Below, piece after piece: positions 17,521 through 27,954 of a DNA stretch of 64,000 nt. The stretch comes from Leptospira ellinghausenii. GTDB lineage: Bacteria > Spirochaetota > Leptospiria > Leptospirales > Leptospiraceae. Location of the stretch: the NCBI RefSeq assembly GCF_003114815.1, contig NZ_BFAZ01000009.1, positions 496,001 through 560,000 of the forward strand. Direction: 5' to 3'. The notes under the pieces were generated by a model that saw nothing but the letters and a program-made list of their open reading frames with translations, was not told the DNA's origin and did no database searches. How positions within the stretch are numbered: the stretch's first letter is position 1; every line of letters starts with the position of its first letter. Both the position numbers and the translations under genes were made by a program.

Positions 17521-19209
17521 AAACTGAAATCGGAACGCAACCGAATCCAATCTGTCCGCTACTTTATCTAAATTGGAAATGGATTCTTCGATTGCCGCAA
17601 CTGTTTGTTTCTGTTCATGAGCAGCTGCTGACAATTCTTCCACGATGGAAGATGTATGTGTCAATTGGTTTTGGATCTTCTCTATATTCAAAAGAACACT
17701 TGTGGATTTTTCTTGTGATCCTTCTGTGGAACCATTAATTTTTTCGGAACTTAGTTTTGTGCCTTCTGAGTTGGTAAGAATTTTCCCCATCTCAGCTTGC
17801 ACAGTTTCAAATTCATTGGATCCTAATTCCACTTCGCTTAAACCCTCTTCAATATCTTTCACTGTTTGCAAAATTTTTGAAGTGAGTTCACTGATAAATA
17901 CAGAGATTTCTTTTGCCGATTTTTTAGATTGTTCTGCGAGAAGCCCAACTTCACCAGCAACAACAGCAAATCCTTTTCCCGCATCACCTGCTCTTGCAGA
18001 TTCAATAGAGGCATTTAATGAGAGTAAGTTGGTTTTTTCTGAAATGGCAGCAATAGTTTCTGTGATCTTTCGAATGGCTTTTGTTTTTTCACCAAGATCT
18101 TTGATCGATTCAGAAGTTTTAAAAATCTGATGTTTTGCTTTTAAGAATTGGGACATAGCTTTGTCGGAACGATTTTTTCCTTCCATGGCAATGTGATGTG
18201 CATTGGTTGATTCAAATTGAACAGCCATTGCTTCCGATCGAATGCTTTGGATCAAATGATTGAGAGCATCCATTTGGTGGAATATACTTTCGGAACTCTC
18301 TTTTGTCACGTTACTTGATTCAGATAATGATTGCATGGCAAGGGATAACTCTTGGAAGGCAACATGAATATGTTCTACAGCTTTTGTGAGTCCTTTGATT
18401 TGGCTTTTTACGATTTCAGCATTCCCAATGAGTTGTGAAATCATCCCTCGGAATTCAAACTGCGTTTTTTTGATCAGCACCAAAACTTCAGAGTGATCAC
18501 CTGCATTGTCCGTATTTACATCAAACTTCAAATTACCTTTGTATAAGTTTTTCAAATATTCATTTACTCTTAAAATAGAATTTTTGTTTTTTTGAATTTT
18601 AAAATATCCTAATATAAAACTCAAAGAAAAAACGAAAACCCCAACTCCCAAAAACCATGGGTTATGAAGGAAAGGAATGTTTACAAAATAGGAAGAACCA
18701 AAGAATAGTAACAAAACCAAACTGATGAAAGATTGAATGAAATAAACTGATTCAGTCGAAATGGCAAACAATTTCTCAAACCGTTGCGACTCAATCTTGT
18801 GCCCAAGATTCAGCTTTGCATACAATCCTTCTGCTTTTTGGATTTGTTCTTTTGTCGCTTTTGTACGAACCGACATATAACCGATGTGTTTTCCATCTTC
18901 ATAAACAGGAGAAACATTGGCATCAACCCAGTAATAATCTCCATTTTTACACCGATTTTTAACGAGTCCTACCCATGAGTTTTGGGATTTGACAGTCTCC
19001 CACAAATCACGAAAGGCTTCCCCAGGCATATCGGGATGCCGAATGAGGTTATGAGGTTGGCCAATGAGTTCTTCTTGCGTATATCCACTAATCTTCAAGA
19101 AGTCTTCGTTAACATAAGTGATGATTCCTTTTAAATCTGTTTTGGAAGTTATCTTTGTTCCTTCTTGGAATTCTACTTCATGTTGAGTGACTGGTAAATT
19201 TTTGCGCAC
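17518..19209 (-). CDS. Aer-like PAS-domain methyl-accepting chemotaxis protein
   Basis: The product is 563 residues. The N-terminal PAS domain (about 15-118) has [33 protein letters not shown] and [14 protein letters not shown], closely following the FAD-binding PAS domain of E. coli Aer. Two membrane helices lie near 153-172 and 183-202 with no periplasmic domain, also Aer-like. The C-terminal signalling domain has [19 protein letters not shown] and [18 protein letters not shown], the CheA/CheW-binding hairpin. Redox or aerotactic sensing into the flagellar chemotaxis pathway is inferred from the Aer resemblance. The gene is monocistronic. Confidence 0.92.
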   Translation of the reverse strand: MRKNLPVTQHEVEFQEGTKITSKTDLKGIITYVNEDFLKISGYTQEELIGQPHNLIRHPDMPGEAFRDLWETVKSQNSWVGLVKNRCKNGDYYWVDANVSPVYEDGKHIGYMSVRTKATKEQIQKAEGLYAKLNLGHKIESQRFEKLFAISTESVYFIQSFISLVLLLFFGSSYFVNIPFLHNPWFLGVGVFVFSLSFILGYFKIQKNKNSILRVNEYLKNLYKGNLKFDVNTDNAGDHSEVLVLIKKTQFEFRGMISQLIGNAEIVKSQIKGLTKAVEHIHVAFQELSLAMQSLSESSNVTKESSESIFHQMDALNHLIQSIRSEAMAVQFESTNAHHIAMEGKNRSDKAMSQFLKAKHQIFKTSESIKDLGEKTKAIRKITETIAAISEKTNLLSLNASIESARAGDAGKGFAVVAGEVGLLAEQSKKSAKEISVFISELTSKILQTVKDIEEGLSEVELGSNEFETVQAEMGKILTNSEGTKLSSEKINGSTEGSQEKSTSVLLNIEKIQNQLTHTSSIVEELSAAAHEQKQTVAAIEESISNLDKVADRLDSVAFRFQF

Positions 19210-19289
19210 AGATGATGGATCCAGTTTTAGGGAGATGGTTAAAGGATTTAGGTAAAGACCTTATTTAGCAAGCAAAATAGAATCAAACT

Positions 19290-19339
19290 AAGAATGATTC
19301 TTCTGCAATGACTTGACAATTCTCATTTTTTATTAAAAT
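19290..19339 (+). promoter_or_regulatory. Candidate promoter for the SpoIIE-type phosphatase gene
   Basis: TTGACA at 19313-19318 is followed after 15 bp by TAAAAT (19334-19339), 24 bases before the ATG. A perfect dyad AAGAAT-G-ATTCTT lies upstream at 19290-19302 and could be a regulator site. The spacing is short of ideal, so the -10 assignment is tentative. Confidence 0.35.
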
Positions 19340-19363
19340 CTCCTACGATATTCTAAATCCTTC

Positions 19364-21655
19364 ATGTTTAAAACTATATTTTTACCTCTTACAATCCGTT
19401 TAGAAGCGTTCACACATTTGGTTCCGGTTCCATTTGCTATTTATATGGCTTCCATCACACAAGAATATAGCATAAACGAATGGCTGTTATTTTTAGTTTT
19501 ATGCATTACTAGTGGAACCTTAATGGTTTTAGGAGGATGTTTATGGAGATATCTCACACTTAGAAAATTATCCAATCAATTTGAATCTCTCCAATTAGAA
19601 AAAAACAAAGAGACTTATACAATCGGATCCAATTCAAAAGCAAAGGAACTCAAACTGTTCTTATATCGATATCCATTTTATGAAGGATTTATCATCATCA
19701 TTCGTTGGTTTGTTGGTGTAGGGCTTATTTTCTTTTGCACTCCTTTTTTTGATTTATACAGACCTACTCTATGGACTACGTTTATTCTTTATATGGTGAT
19801 GATTCCACCAATTTCCTTCGTTGCCTATTACTTCATCACAGAAAATGCATTTCGGAATTTATTCAAACTCCCTCTGATTCGACCTATTGCCATCGAACCA
19901 AATGAAATCCCAAAATTTGATTATTTCAAAAGGATTTTAATCTCATTTTTTGCCCTTGCTGCATTACCTGTTACTGTTCTTGGTTACATGCTCATCTCAA
20001 GTGCTAATGGAAATTTAAATGTCCAAAATCCATCATTACAAGTTTTAATCATTGGAATCATATTTATATTTCCTTTAGTTTTTGTTGCTTATTTGGTCGC
20101 AAAAGCAGTCAGACAAGGATTAGGTGAAACTAGCCATATTCTAGATGAACTCTCAAAAGGAAATTTTTCCGTTGTTTCCATGCCATCTTCTGGAGACGAT
20201 TTTGGACAACAGTCATTCCATTTAAACCGTGTCATACAACAACTGAACACAATGTATACGGAAATTTTTACCTTAAATGTTGGTTTAGAAAGTAAAGTCA
20301 AAGAAAGAACAATGGAATTAGAAAACTCATTGGAAGAAGTGAAAAAACTTAAGTTCCAACAAGATGGAGATTATTTTTTAACACATCTACTCCTCAAACC
20401 ACTTGGAAAAAACCAAGTGAGTAGTGAACTAGTCAGTATTGATTTTTTCTTAAGACAAAAAAAGAAATTCGAATTCAAAGGCAAAGAATATGAAATTGGA
20501 GGTGATCTAAACATTGCCCATAATGTCATTCTACAAGGAAAAAAATTCTCTGTCTTCGTAAACTCTGATGCAATGGGAAAATCGATGCAAGGTGCAGGAG
20601 GTGCACTTGTACTCGGAGCCGTTTTCCAATCGATCATTGAAAGAACCTATTTATCTTCCGCCACTTTCAACCAATCACCAGAACGATGGTTAAAAAACGC
20701 CTTCATTGAAATGCACAAAATCTTTGAAGGATTTGACGGAAGTATGTTGGTTTCTCTTGTAATTGGACTCATTGAAGAAGAAACAGGTTTTTTATATTTT
20801 ATCAACGCAGAACACCCTTGGCTCATCTTATACCGAGATGAAAAAGCTAGTTTTTTGGAAAATGAACTGAGTTACAGAAAATTAGGAACCAAAGGTCTCA
20901 ATTCTGGAATTTTTATTAAAACCTTTCGGTTGTTACCTGGAGATACAATCATCAGTGGATCCGATGGAAGGGATGATTTATTACTCTTTAATGAACAAAA
21001 TGAATCCAACCAAAGACAAATCAACCAAGACGAAAATTTAATTTTATCCTACGTTGAACAAGGTAAAGGTGAATTAGAACCAATTTTCAAAGTATTAACC
21101 AAAAATGGCGAAATCACTGATGATTTATCACTGATCAGAGTTTATTATAAGGGCAATTTAGATACCGTTTCGAATACCGACGTTTCAAAATCCTACCAGA
21201 CAGCAAAAAAACTTGTGGAAGTTGGAAATATTGATGCAGCCATTGATTCCCTTCAAAAACAAATTCTAACACAACCAATCACTAACAAACGCTTTCATAA
21301 ATTACTCGCAAAACTTCACTTCAAACGAAAAGATTATATTGAAGCCACCGAACATGCACAGGTATATTTAGAAAGCCACCCATATGATCTTAGTTTTATG
21401 GAATTAAGTTCGATTTTACTTCGGAAAGCTGGTAGGTTGGACCAAGCCATTGAAATCGCCGAGCGGATCCGATTAAGGGAACCAAAAGCTTCCAAAAATA
21501 CCTTTCATTTGATTCGATTGTATTTGGAAAAAGAAAACCAAATTCGGGCGAGAGAAATCTTAACTGAGTGGGAAAACCAATTCCCAACCGAACTGGAACG
21601 AACAAAAAAATGGAAACAAATCTTAAGTTTAAAATTTCCGAATATCTTGATTTAA
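19364..21655 (+). CDS. Membrane SpoIIE-type (PP2C) serine phosphatase with C-terminal TPR repeats
   Basis: The product is 763 residues. Residues 1-260 contain several membrane helices in two blocks, followed by a HAMP-like and coiled-coil linker (about 245-345) ending in VKERTMELENSLEEVKKL. The phosphatase domain (about 370-605) has the metal-binding aspartates in YEIGGDLNIAH, VNSDAMGKSMQGAGGALV, SGSDGRDDLL and ITDDLSLI. Residues about 620-763 are TPR-like (AAIDSLQKQILTQP, HKLLAKLHFKRKDYIEATEHA). Such enzymes dephosphorylate anti-sigma-factor antagonists in partner-switch pathways. It is followed by a close paralogue lacking the TPR region. Confidence 0.88.
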   Translation: MFKTIFLPLTIRLEAFTHLVPVPFAIYMASITQEYSINEWLLFLVLCITSGTLMVLGGCLWRYLTLRKLSNQFESLQLEKNKETYTIGSNSKAKELKLFLYRYPFYEGFIIIIRWFVGVGLIFFCTPFFDLYRPTLWTTFILYMVMIPPISFVAYYFITENAFRNLFKLPLIRPIAIEPNEIPKFDYFKRILISFFALAALPVTVLGYMLISSANGNLNVQNPSLQVLIIGIIFIFPLVFVAYLVAKAVRQGLGETSHILDELSKGNFSVVSMPSSGDDFGQQSFHLNRVIQQLNTMYTEIFTLNVGLESKVKERTMELENSLEEVKKLKFQQDGDYFLTHLLLKPLGKNQVSSELVSIDFFLRQKKKFEFKGKEYEIGGDLNIAHNVILQGKKFSVFVNSDAMGKSMQGAGGALVLGAVFQSIIERTYLSSATFNQSPERWLKNAFIEMHKIFEGFDGSMLVSLVIGLIEEETGFLYFINAEHPWLILYRDEKASFLENELSYRKLGTKGLNSGIFIKTFRLLPGDTIISGSDGRDDLLLFNEQNESNQRQINQDENLILSYVEQGKGELEPIFKVLTKNGEITDDLSLIRVYYKGNLDTVSNTDVSKSYQTAKKLVEVGNIDAAIDSLQKQILTQPITNKRFHKLLAKLHFKRKDYIEATEHAQVYLESHPYDLSFMELSSILLRKAGRLDQAIEIAERIRLREPKASKNTFHLIRLYLEKENQIRAREILTEWENQFPTELERTKKWKQILSLKFPNILI

Positions 21656-21680
21656 TTTTTATGATATAGTATCGTCTCTT

Positions 21681-23498
21681 GTGAAAGTTTCCACTAAAAT
21701 GAATAGAAACAGGAAAACATTATTCTGGGATCTCACCATAAAACTGGAGGCATTCACACATACGGTTCCCGTACCATTTGCCGTTTATTATGCGATCATC
21801 ACACAAAAGATGGAGCCAAACCATTGGAAAATCTTCATTGCGTTATGTCTCGTATTTGCCACTGGGATTGGCCTCTTAGGAACTTTTGTTCGACACTTAC
21901 TCTTAAAATACCTATTTGCCAAAATCGAGAAAATGAAACAGGTTTCCGAGTTCTCCATTCCACTCTCGCAAGAGGAGAAGGAATATGCAAAATCGGTTAA
22001 AATCCTCCTCTTTCGTTATCCACTCATAGAAGCTATAATCATCGTAATACGCTGGTTATCTGGCGTGATACCAATCAGCTTATTGTTTTTTTATTTGGTG
22101 GAATATACACCATCCGTTGCTAGGTCAGCAATATTTACGTTTGTAATGATTGCTCCCATATCGTTTGTTACTTATTATTTTATCAGTGAAAGTGCAATTC
22201 GAAATTTATTCGACTTACCTCAGTTTAAAAATGTAGAACTCCAAGAGAGAGACATTCCTAAATTTAACTACTTCACACGTATCCTTGTCGCATTTTTTAG
22301 TTTGGCTGCCCTTCCCTTTGTGATTTTTTCATATATTTTATATTCCTTAGCGACAGGCGAAATAGCAGTCAAAGATCCAATGATTCCTATAGTCACTGTT
22401 TCCTTTATATTCATCATCCCTCTTATCGTTTGTTCCTATGTAGTCGCAAAATCCGTGAATGAAGGTTTGAATGAAACGAGTCGTTCGCTAGGGGAACTGG
22501 CAAAAGGAAATTTTGATGTCATTGTTACTCCAAAATCCAGTGATGATTTCGCAAAACAAGCGTTCTACTTAAATTCTGTTATTGGAACTCTTAAAAATAT
22601 GTATGCTGAGATTCGAAATCTGAATGAAGGATTAGAAGAAAAGGTTACACTTCGTACAGATGAATTAAACCAATCCTTAATTGATATCAGCAAATTAAAA
22701 GTGCAACAAGATGGTGATTATTACTTAATTTACCAATTATTAAATCCATTTGCCATCCAAGACACGAAAAGCAAACAGTTTATGGTGGATCATTTCCTTC
22801 GGCAAAAAAAGTCTTTTGAATTTAAAAATCAGAAATATGAAATCGGTGGGGACATCAATATCTCTCACACAATTTATCTAAACGAACAAAAATACCTTTT
22901 GTTTGTGAATGCTGATGCAATGGGTAAATCCATGCAAGGTGCTGGTGGAGCTTTGGTATTTGGATCTGTATTCCAATCCATTGTCCAACGAACAAAAACG
23001 GATCCTGGTTTTAAAAACCAATGTCCGGAAGACTGGCTCAGGTCCAATTTACAAGAACTCCAATTGATTTTTGAGACATTTAATGGAACCATGTTAGTTT
23101 CCTTAAGTATGGGTCTCATCGAAGAAAATACTGGAAAATTTTTTTTTCTGAATGCAGAACACCCCATGATTGTACTACTGCGAAATGGAAAAGCCAACTT
23201 TTTATATCCCATTGTATCCTATCGCAAACTAGGCACCCTGGGAGCCCTCCCCATAAAAGAAGTCAATGAATTCCAACTCCAGCCCCATGATATTCTCTTC
23301 ATTGGATCAGATGGAAAAGATGACCTTCTCACGAAAAATGAAGAAGGAGAGTGGGAAGTGCTCTCAGAAGATGAAAATTTCTTAGAAATCGTGGAAAACA
23401 CAAAAGGAAATTTAGATTCTATCATTAGTGAAATTGATTCTATTGGCCAAGTCATCGATGACATTTCCATCATTCGAATCTCTTATAAAACAGAATGA
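21681..23498 (+). CDS. Membrane SpoIIE-type (PP2C) serine phosphatase, paralogue of upstream gene
   Basis: The product is 605 residues starting with GTG; ATG at 21699 is an alternative. It follows the previous protein almost along its full length: LEAFTHTVPVPFAVY at the start, the ARSAIFTFVMIAPISFVTYYFI helix, the coiled-coil LEEKVTLRTDELNQSL, and complete PP2C aspartate motifs (YEIGGDINISH, VNADAMGKSMQGAGGALV, GSDGKDDLL, IDDISII). It ends after the phosphatase domain, so the TPR extension is missing. Tandem duplication is inferred. It starts 25 bases after the first gene and is probably cotranscribed. Confidence 0.88.
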   Translation: MKVSTKMNRNRKTLFWDLTIKLEAFTHTVPVPFAVYYAIITQKMEPNHWKIFIALCLVFATGIGLLGTFVRHLLLKYLFAKIEKMKQVSEFSIPLSQEEKEYAKSVKILLFRYPLIEAIIIVIRWLSGVIPISLLFFYLVEYTPSVARSAIFTFVMIAPISFVTYYFISESAIRNLFDLPQFKNVELQERDIPKFNYFTRILVAFFSLAALPFVIFSYILYSLATGEIAVKDPMIPIVTVSFIFIIPLIVCSYVVAKSVNEGLNETSRSLGELAKGNFDVIVTPKSSDDFAKQAFYLNSVIGTLKNMYAEIRNLNEGLEEKVTLRTDELNQSLIDISKLKVQQDGDYYLIYQLLNPFAIQDTKSKQFMVDHFLRQKKSFEFKNQKYEIGGDINISHTIYLNEQKYLLFVNADAMGKSMQGAGGALVFGSVFQSIVQRTKTDPGFKNQCPEDWLRSNLQELQLIFETFNGTMLVSLSMGLIEENTGKFFFLNAEHPMIVLLRNGKANFLYPIVSYRKLGTLGALPIKEVNEFQLQPHDILFIGSDGKDDLLTKNEEGEWEVLSEDENFLEIVENTKGNLDSIISEIDSIGQVIDDISIIRISYKTE

Positions 23499-23600
23499 AC
23501 AAGTTTGCAAAAGATTAAAAAAGCCTTTACCCTTTACCTCTAAAAGCCAATTTATTTCCCAAAAAACTGGGTTCGGACCGTCCAATACTTGGAAACATGA

Positions 23601-24986
23601 ATGAACCATTCTAAACTAAAACTTCCCATTAAAATGGGATATGGGTTTGCAGAGACTGGCATAACAGCCGTTCAACTTTTTACTCAAATTTATCTTCTCA
23701 AATACTATACAGAGATCGTTGGACTCAATTCCAGTTTAGCAGGAATTGCTTTGTCAATTTCAGTAATTTGGGATGCAATCAGTGACCCACTGATGGGACG
23801 GATTTCTGACCATACCATCACTCGATTCGGAAGAAGAAGGCCTTATATCTTCATTGGTGGAATTTTATTATCAATATCAGTGCTTTTACTTTTTTCTCCC
23901 CCATCCATTTCTTCCCAATTGGGTAAATTTGCATATTTACTAAGTGTTTATCTTTTAGTGAATACAGCGATGACTATCATCTCAGTACCTCATATTGCAC
24001 TAGGTGGGGAATTAAGTTTTGAACGAAATGAACGGACTTCTGTGTTTGGTTGGAGGTTATTCTTTAGTAACATAGGAATGTTAATTGGAATGATTGTGCC
24101 TGCTGCCATCTTACAATCTCTAGGTGATGAAGGTGCTAAGGAAAACATCATCACCTCGCGGACTGTAGCTGGAGAAATTGTTTCTCTCGTTATCCTTGTT
24201 TCTTCTATCATCACCTTTTTAGTGACAAAGGGAAAAGATACCATCCAATCTGATAAAACGAAACAACTTCCATTCTTTGTGTCTTTTGGTTCCGTCTTAA
24301 GAAACAAAATGTTTCTCATATTATTATTTGCATTTGTCATTGCAACGATTGGTAGAACGTTTAACTCCGCAATTGCCTTGTACTATTATGAATATAGATT
24401 GGGATTAAAGGAATCCCAAGTGGTCATCAATATCTTATTGCCGTTTTTTCTTGTACTCATCTTATCCATAGGTTTTTGGGTTTGGATTTCCAAAAAGATT
24501 GGGAAAAAAATCCCTGCATTTCTTGGTGTATTTGGTTTAGGACTTCTAACGGTAATCGTGTATCCATTATTCCCTTATGGAGAACTAAGACCTCCTCTCA
24601 TAGCAGCCTTCTTTGGTGGGATCTTCGCAGGATCCATTCTCATCATGGACTCCATCCTTACAGATGTTGTCGACTATGATGAATACAAAACTGGTGAAAA
24701 ACGGGAAGGACTCTATTTTGGAATATGGAAGATGGGTGTAAAATTTTCCCAAGCCTTTGGAATCGCACTCACAGGTTTTTTACTCGATTTCATTGGATTT
24801 CAAAATGGACTCACAGAACAATCTACTGAAGTTGGATTTCGCTTAGCTATGATTTTTGGTCCCGGAGTTGGATTTTTCTTTATCTTGGGTTCGATTGTTT
24901 TTTTATTTTTTCCCCTTACGGATGCAAAACACATCCAAGTACAAAGAATCCTAACAAAAAGAACATTGAAAAAGATCCATCGGTAA
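23601..24986 (+). CDS. GPH-family (MelB-like) sugar:cation symporter
   Basis: The product is 461 residues with about 12 membrane helices. The N-terminal GYGFAETGITAVQLFTQIYL and the loop SDPLMGRISDHTITRFGRRRPYIF are the glycoside-pentoside-hexuronide transporter signature, where the Asp of SDP and the DHT residues take part in cation and sugar binding in MelB. A second motif is DVVDYDEYKTGEKREGLYFG. It probably imports a glycoside with sodium or protons; the substrate cannot be read from sequence. It lies between signalling genes, 7 bases upstream of the cyclase. Confidence 0.85.
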   Translation: MNHSKLKLPIKMGYGFAETGITAVQLFTQIYLLKYYTEIVGLNSSLAGIALSISVIWDAISDPLMGRISDHTITRFGRRRPYIFIGGILLSISVLLLFSPPSISSQLGKFAYLLSVYLLVNTAMTIISVPHIALGGELSFERNERTSVFGWRLFFSNIGMLIGMIVPAAILQSLGDEGAKENIITSRTVAGEIVSLVILVSSIITFLVTKGKDTIQSDKTKQLPFFVSFGSVLRNKMFLILLFAFVIATIGRTFNSAIALYYYEYRLGLKESQVVINILLPFFLVLILSIGFWVWISKKIGKKIPAFLGVFGLGLLTVIVYPLFPYGELRPPLIAAFFGGIFAGSILIMDSILTDVVDYDEYKTGEKREGLYFGIWKMGVKFSQAFGIALTGFLLDFIGFQNGLTEQSTEVGFRLAMIFGPGVGFFFILGSIVFLFFPLTDAKHIQVQRILTKRTLKKIHR

Positions 24987-24993
24987 GTTATAT

Positions 24994-26568
24994 TTGAACC
25001 CCATGGTACCAAAACAGAGACTTCAATTCATTGCCTTCCTGTTGATTTATTTTATAGTTCCTTTTTCGGCCTGCTTATTTACATTACTTTTTGCAAATTA
25101 CACGAGTAATGTTTTTTTACCAGAAAGGTTTTTAGTATTATTTGAAGCCACTGTTGCAACGCAGGACTTCACCTTGCTTGCGTTAACATGGGGACCATTT
25201 CCCATCATTACAGTCATTTTATTTTTTTATAGCCTTCCGGTTTCAAACTACCTCTTCAATAGAAATAAATGTAATTATTTATCGGAAGAAAGAGCACGCC
25301 ATCGGATTGTCCACTCACCCCTCATCATCAGTTTGTTTGGTTTTATTGGTTGGGAATTATCCACATTTTTATCTGTATATCGAATTGATACTTTATTTCC
25401 TTCCTCACCTCCTCAAAGCATCATAACAGTTACTATCTTGTTTGCATTTTGGGGACTCTTTGCATTTGCTTTTTCTTATGCAACAACCAACTACTTAAAC
25501 CGAAAGTTAATCATTCCTAGTGTATTTCCAGAAGGTGGACTCGGAAAATATGCGAAAGGAAAACAATTTTCTATCGTCACTAAACAAATTATCTTTTGGA
25601 CCGCTTCTACATTATTCCCGATCATCTTGTTGGTATTTGGATTGTTACAAAGAACAAACCACAATATATTCCAATTACATGAGTTAGTACATACAGATGT
25701 TTTGTTTGAAGTGATTGCGATCATGTTATTTTTTTCCTTTGTTTTTTCTGTCACTTTTGCCATAAGCATACAACACCCACTCAACCAAATAGAAGAAGCA
25801 ACGGAACTCATCAAAGAACAAAAGTTTGATACAAGAGTTACGATTTTTAGTTCAGATGAACTTGGACTTCTCGGTGACGCAGTCAACGAAATGGCAGAGG
25901 GACTAGCGGAAAGAGAGAGGATCAAAGATACATTTGGCAGAATTGTTGACCCACGTGTTAGAGATTATCTACTTTCCAACGAACATAGCCTTGGTGGTAA
26001 AGTTGTTGATGCCACTATTTTATTTTCAGACTTAAGAGACTTTACGAAACTTTCTGAAAAACGGACTCCCGAAGAAGTATTATATATCTTAAATCGATAT
26101 TTCCAAGAAATGAGTAATGCGATCGAAGTTCACGGGGGATTTATCAATAAATTCATTGGGGATGCGATCCTTGCTGTATTTGGAACACCTATGCCCATGT
26201 TAGACCATGCAGATCGTGCCTTTCAAACTGCGTTGGAGATGCAAAGGAATTTGGAACTTCTCAACCAACAATTTATGAAGGAAGGATTAACAGAACTCAA
26301 AATGGGAATCGGCATTCATACCGGAAGTTTGCTTGCGGGTAACATTGGTTCTACCAATCGGATGGAATTTACAGTCATCGGAGATACAGTGAATACCGCA
26401 TCTCGAGTCGAAGGACTTTGTAAAGGGTTACAAAAAAACCTTCTCATCACAGAAAATACGGCAAACCTCATTTCTCCATCCATCCGCTCTCAATTGCAAC
26501 TTGAGGGCGAATATGAACTCAAAGGAAGAGAATCAAAGGAAAAAATTTATTCTTATCCCATCCTATAA
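24994..26568 (+). CDS. Membrane class III adenylate/guanylate cyclase with HAMP domain
   Basis: The product is 524 residues starting with TTG; ATG at 25003 is an alternative. About six membrane helices in residues 10-255 are followed by a HAMP domain (about 262-315) with QHPLNQIEEATELIKEQKFD. The cyclase domain (about 335-520) has metal-binding aspartates in TILFSDLRDFTKLSE, the substrate Lys in INKFIGDAILAVFGTP, and VIGDTVNTASRVEGLCKG with the transition-state Asn and Arg. All catalytic residues are present, so it should make cyclic AMP (or cGMP) at the membrane. Confidence 0.92.
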   Translation: MNPMVPKQRLQFIAFLLIYFIVPFSACLFTLLFANYTSNVFLPERFLVLFEATVATQDFTLLALTWGPFPIITVILFFYSLPVSNYLFNRNKCNYLSEERARHRIVHSPLIISLFGFIGWELSTFLSVYRIDTLFPSSPPQSIITVTILFAFWGLFAFAFSYATTNYLNRKLIIPSVFPEGGLGKYAKGKQFSIVTKQIIFWTASTLFPIILLVFGLLQRTNHNIFQLHELVHTDVLFEVIAIMLFFSFVFSVTFAISIQHPLNQIEEATELIKEQKFDTRVTIFSSDELGLLGDAVNEMAEGLAERERIKDTFGRIVDPRVRDYLLSNEHSLGGKVVDATILFSDLRDFTKLSEKRTPEEVLYILNRYFQEMSNAIEVHGGFINKFIGDAILAVFGTPMPMLDHADRAFQTALEMQRNLELLNQQFMKEGLTELKMGIGIHTGSLLAGNIGSTNRMEFTVIGDTVNTASRVEGLCKGLQKNLLITENTANLISPSIRSQLQLEGEYELKGRESKEKIYSYPIL

Positions 26569-26620
26569 GTTAGGATAAAATCGGAATTTAGACTTGAATC
26601 GTTTTTGAAATGAAGTCAGA

Positions 26621-26905
26621 ATGGTGAATATGAAATTTGCCTTTGGTATACTTTTGATTGGTTTCCTTTTCTCTTCTTGTAACGAGATCAAATTGGTAAA
26701 CACACAAGATGTACTAGATTTGCTAAAAGATGATGGGAGCTCCAATGCAAATTCTGCATCGAACTCTTCCTCACCCTCAAACAATTCTTCCCTTCCCAAT
26801 GGGAACTCTCAAAACTTAAACTACTATGGTCTTACTGACTCACCCACGGGAACCAATACCTATGGTTCCACGGGTTCCACAGTGGGCAATCCTCTCGGTT
26901 ACTAA
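26621..26905 (+). CDS. Small Ser/Asn-rich lipoprotein
   Basis: The 94-residue precursor (ATG at 26630 is possible) has a signal ending in LFSSC (Cys20). The mature part is mostly Ser, Asn, Gly and Thr: a SSNANSASNSSSPSNNSS tract, then SPTGTNTYGSTGSTVGN. Low-complexity tails of this kind often act as flexible surface linkers. It converges with the next gene, 10 bases apart. No family is recognised. Confidence 0.65.
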   Translation: MVNMKFAFGILLIGFLFSSCNEIKLVNTQDVLDLLKDDGSSNANSASNSSSPSNNSSLPNGNSQNLNYYGLTDSPTGTNTYGSTGSTVGNPLGY

Positions 26906-26915
26906 TCCCTATTCT

Positions 26916-27401
26916 TTATTTGATAAACTCAAAGAAATCATCAAGCAATGGTCGGAAACAGGACCTAATGGTTACCTTCGCCACCTTCTCATTTTTCGGA
27001 CCATAATTGAGTATGATATCATTGGGATCACGGATGAAGGAAAAGATTTTATTGATCTGCATCTCTGCATGACCATCTTTCACCTTCACGATGTATTCAA
27101 ATTCATGTTCATTGGCATCAACTTCCCCAATCCCATAGGGAACGTAACACTTAATGAGTCCAATCCCACGCAACTCTCCCAAGTCTTGGTTTTCAAATTC
27201 AATTTTGGAAAGTTCTGGGTCTAATTTGTATTCCAACCACTGTTTTGCTTTCAGAAAACTTCTCGTTTTTTGGTAGGATTTGTTGTCCCTTGCATCTTCT
27301 GTTGTACGCATTTTCGCAGAAACAATCCAAAGTTTCAAACACATAGAGTTTTGGAACAATAGGAAAAAAGCGAATAATAACAAGACTCGTTTTGGCATCA
27401 T
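26916..27401 (-). CDS. Exported protein, possibly DUF4468-like
   Basis: The product is 161 residues with a signal peptide (MPKRVLLLFAFFLLFQNSMC). The mature part has TRSFLKAKQWLEYKL, then DQLGELRGIGLIKCYVP-like strands (EFENQDLGELRGIGLIKCYV) and EYIVKVKDGHAEMQI. This order of a helix followed by an antiparallel sheet resembles the TBP-like DUF4468 domain found in exported proteins. That resemblance is from memory and unverified. The function is unknown. Confidence 0.6.
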   Translation of the reverse strand: MMPKRVLLLFAFFLLFQNSMCLKLWIVSAKMRTTEDARDNKSYQKTRSFLKAKQWLEYKLDPELSKIEFENQDLGELRGIGLIKCYVPYGIGEVDANEHEFEYIVKVKDGHAEMQINKIFSFIRDPNDIILNYGPKNEKVAKVTIRSCFRPLLDDFFEFIK

Positions 27402-27662
27402 TTCTAAGCTTCTTTCCCCTCACTCGGTTCGCAAAACAAATCTTCACATAAATGGAAAATTTTCTCCTTATTCGGTTGGACCGGAAATGGAATTACGTTT
27501 TTGGGCAAAGGGGATGTGTTCTGGTTTGTTTTTTTGATCTTATGTCTCTTCGACTCGATTCTATCTCTCACTTTATTATTTTCGGAATTGGCCTCCCTCA
27601 TTCTAGAGTACCCAAATAAAAATTGGATTGAATTTGTTAGGGCATCACTTTCAATCTTGAAC

Positions 27663-27953
27663 ATGCCCGATTTTGATCGTATTGATCTAATGAATTATGC
27701 CATGTATGGAAATGATTTTGATCCCCAATGGGATGAAATCCGCGCCTTTATTAAGTCCAATGCTTCTGCCCAAAAAGAATTGGAGGAAATCAAACGTACC
27801 GTGCCAAGTCCCCATGTTGGGAAAAGACGGATGCCAAATGCTCCCACGAGTGACCCAAGAGAGATGAGTGGTGAAAATCCAAACGCAGAGCCAAGAAAAC
27901 CAAGTAGTGGGAATGCCACTAAATCTTGGTGGCAAAAAATTTTAGGAGATTGA
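27663..27953 (+). CDS. Small soluble protein resembling a metal-free anti-sigma zinc-finger domain
   Basis: The frame opens at a TTG at 27501, but the ATG at 27663 is preferred because the first 54 codons give an atypical sequence. This yields 96 residues: RIDLMNYAMYGNDFDPQWDE then IRAFIKSNASAQKELEEIKR, the layout of the anti-sigma zinc-finger domain (helix, GExD turn, helix) without its His/Cys ligands. The C-terminal half is disordered and Pro-rich, ending SWWQKILGD. It ends 1 base before the plsC-like gene and is coupled to it. The start and the fold resemblance are both uncertain. Confidence 0.5.
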   Translation: MPDFDRIDLMNYAMYGNDFDPQWDEIRAFIKSNASAQKELEEIKRTVPSPHVGKRRMPNAPTSDPREMSGENPNAEPRKPSSGNATKSWWQKILGD

Positions 27954-27954
27954 A

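Noticed and set aside
26560..26576. Small hairpin ATCCTA/TAGGAT after the cyclase stop
   Set aside because: Six-base stem without a T run; too weak to call a terminator.
27404..27664. Minus-strand 86-codon frame just upstream of the exported protein at 26916-27401
   Set aside because: Hydrophilic product with no recognised motif and overlapping the plus-strand candidate gene. It is only 2 bases from the next gene, so it cannot be fully excluded, but nothing supports it.
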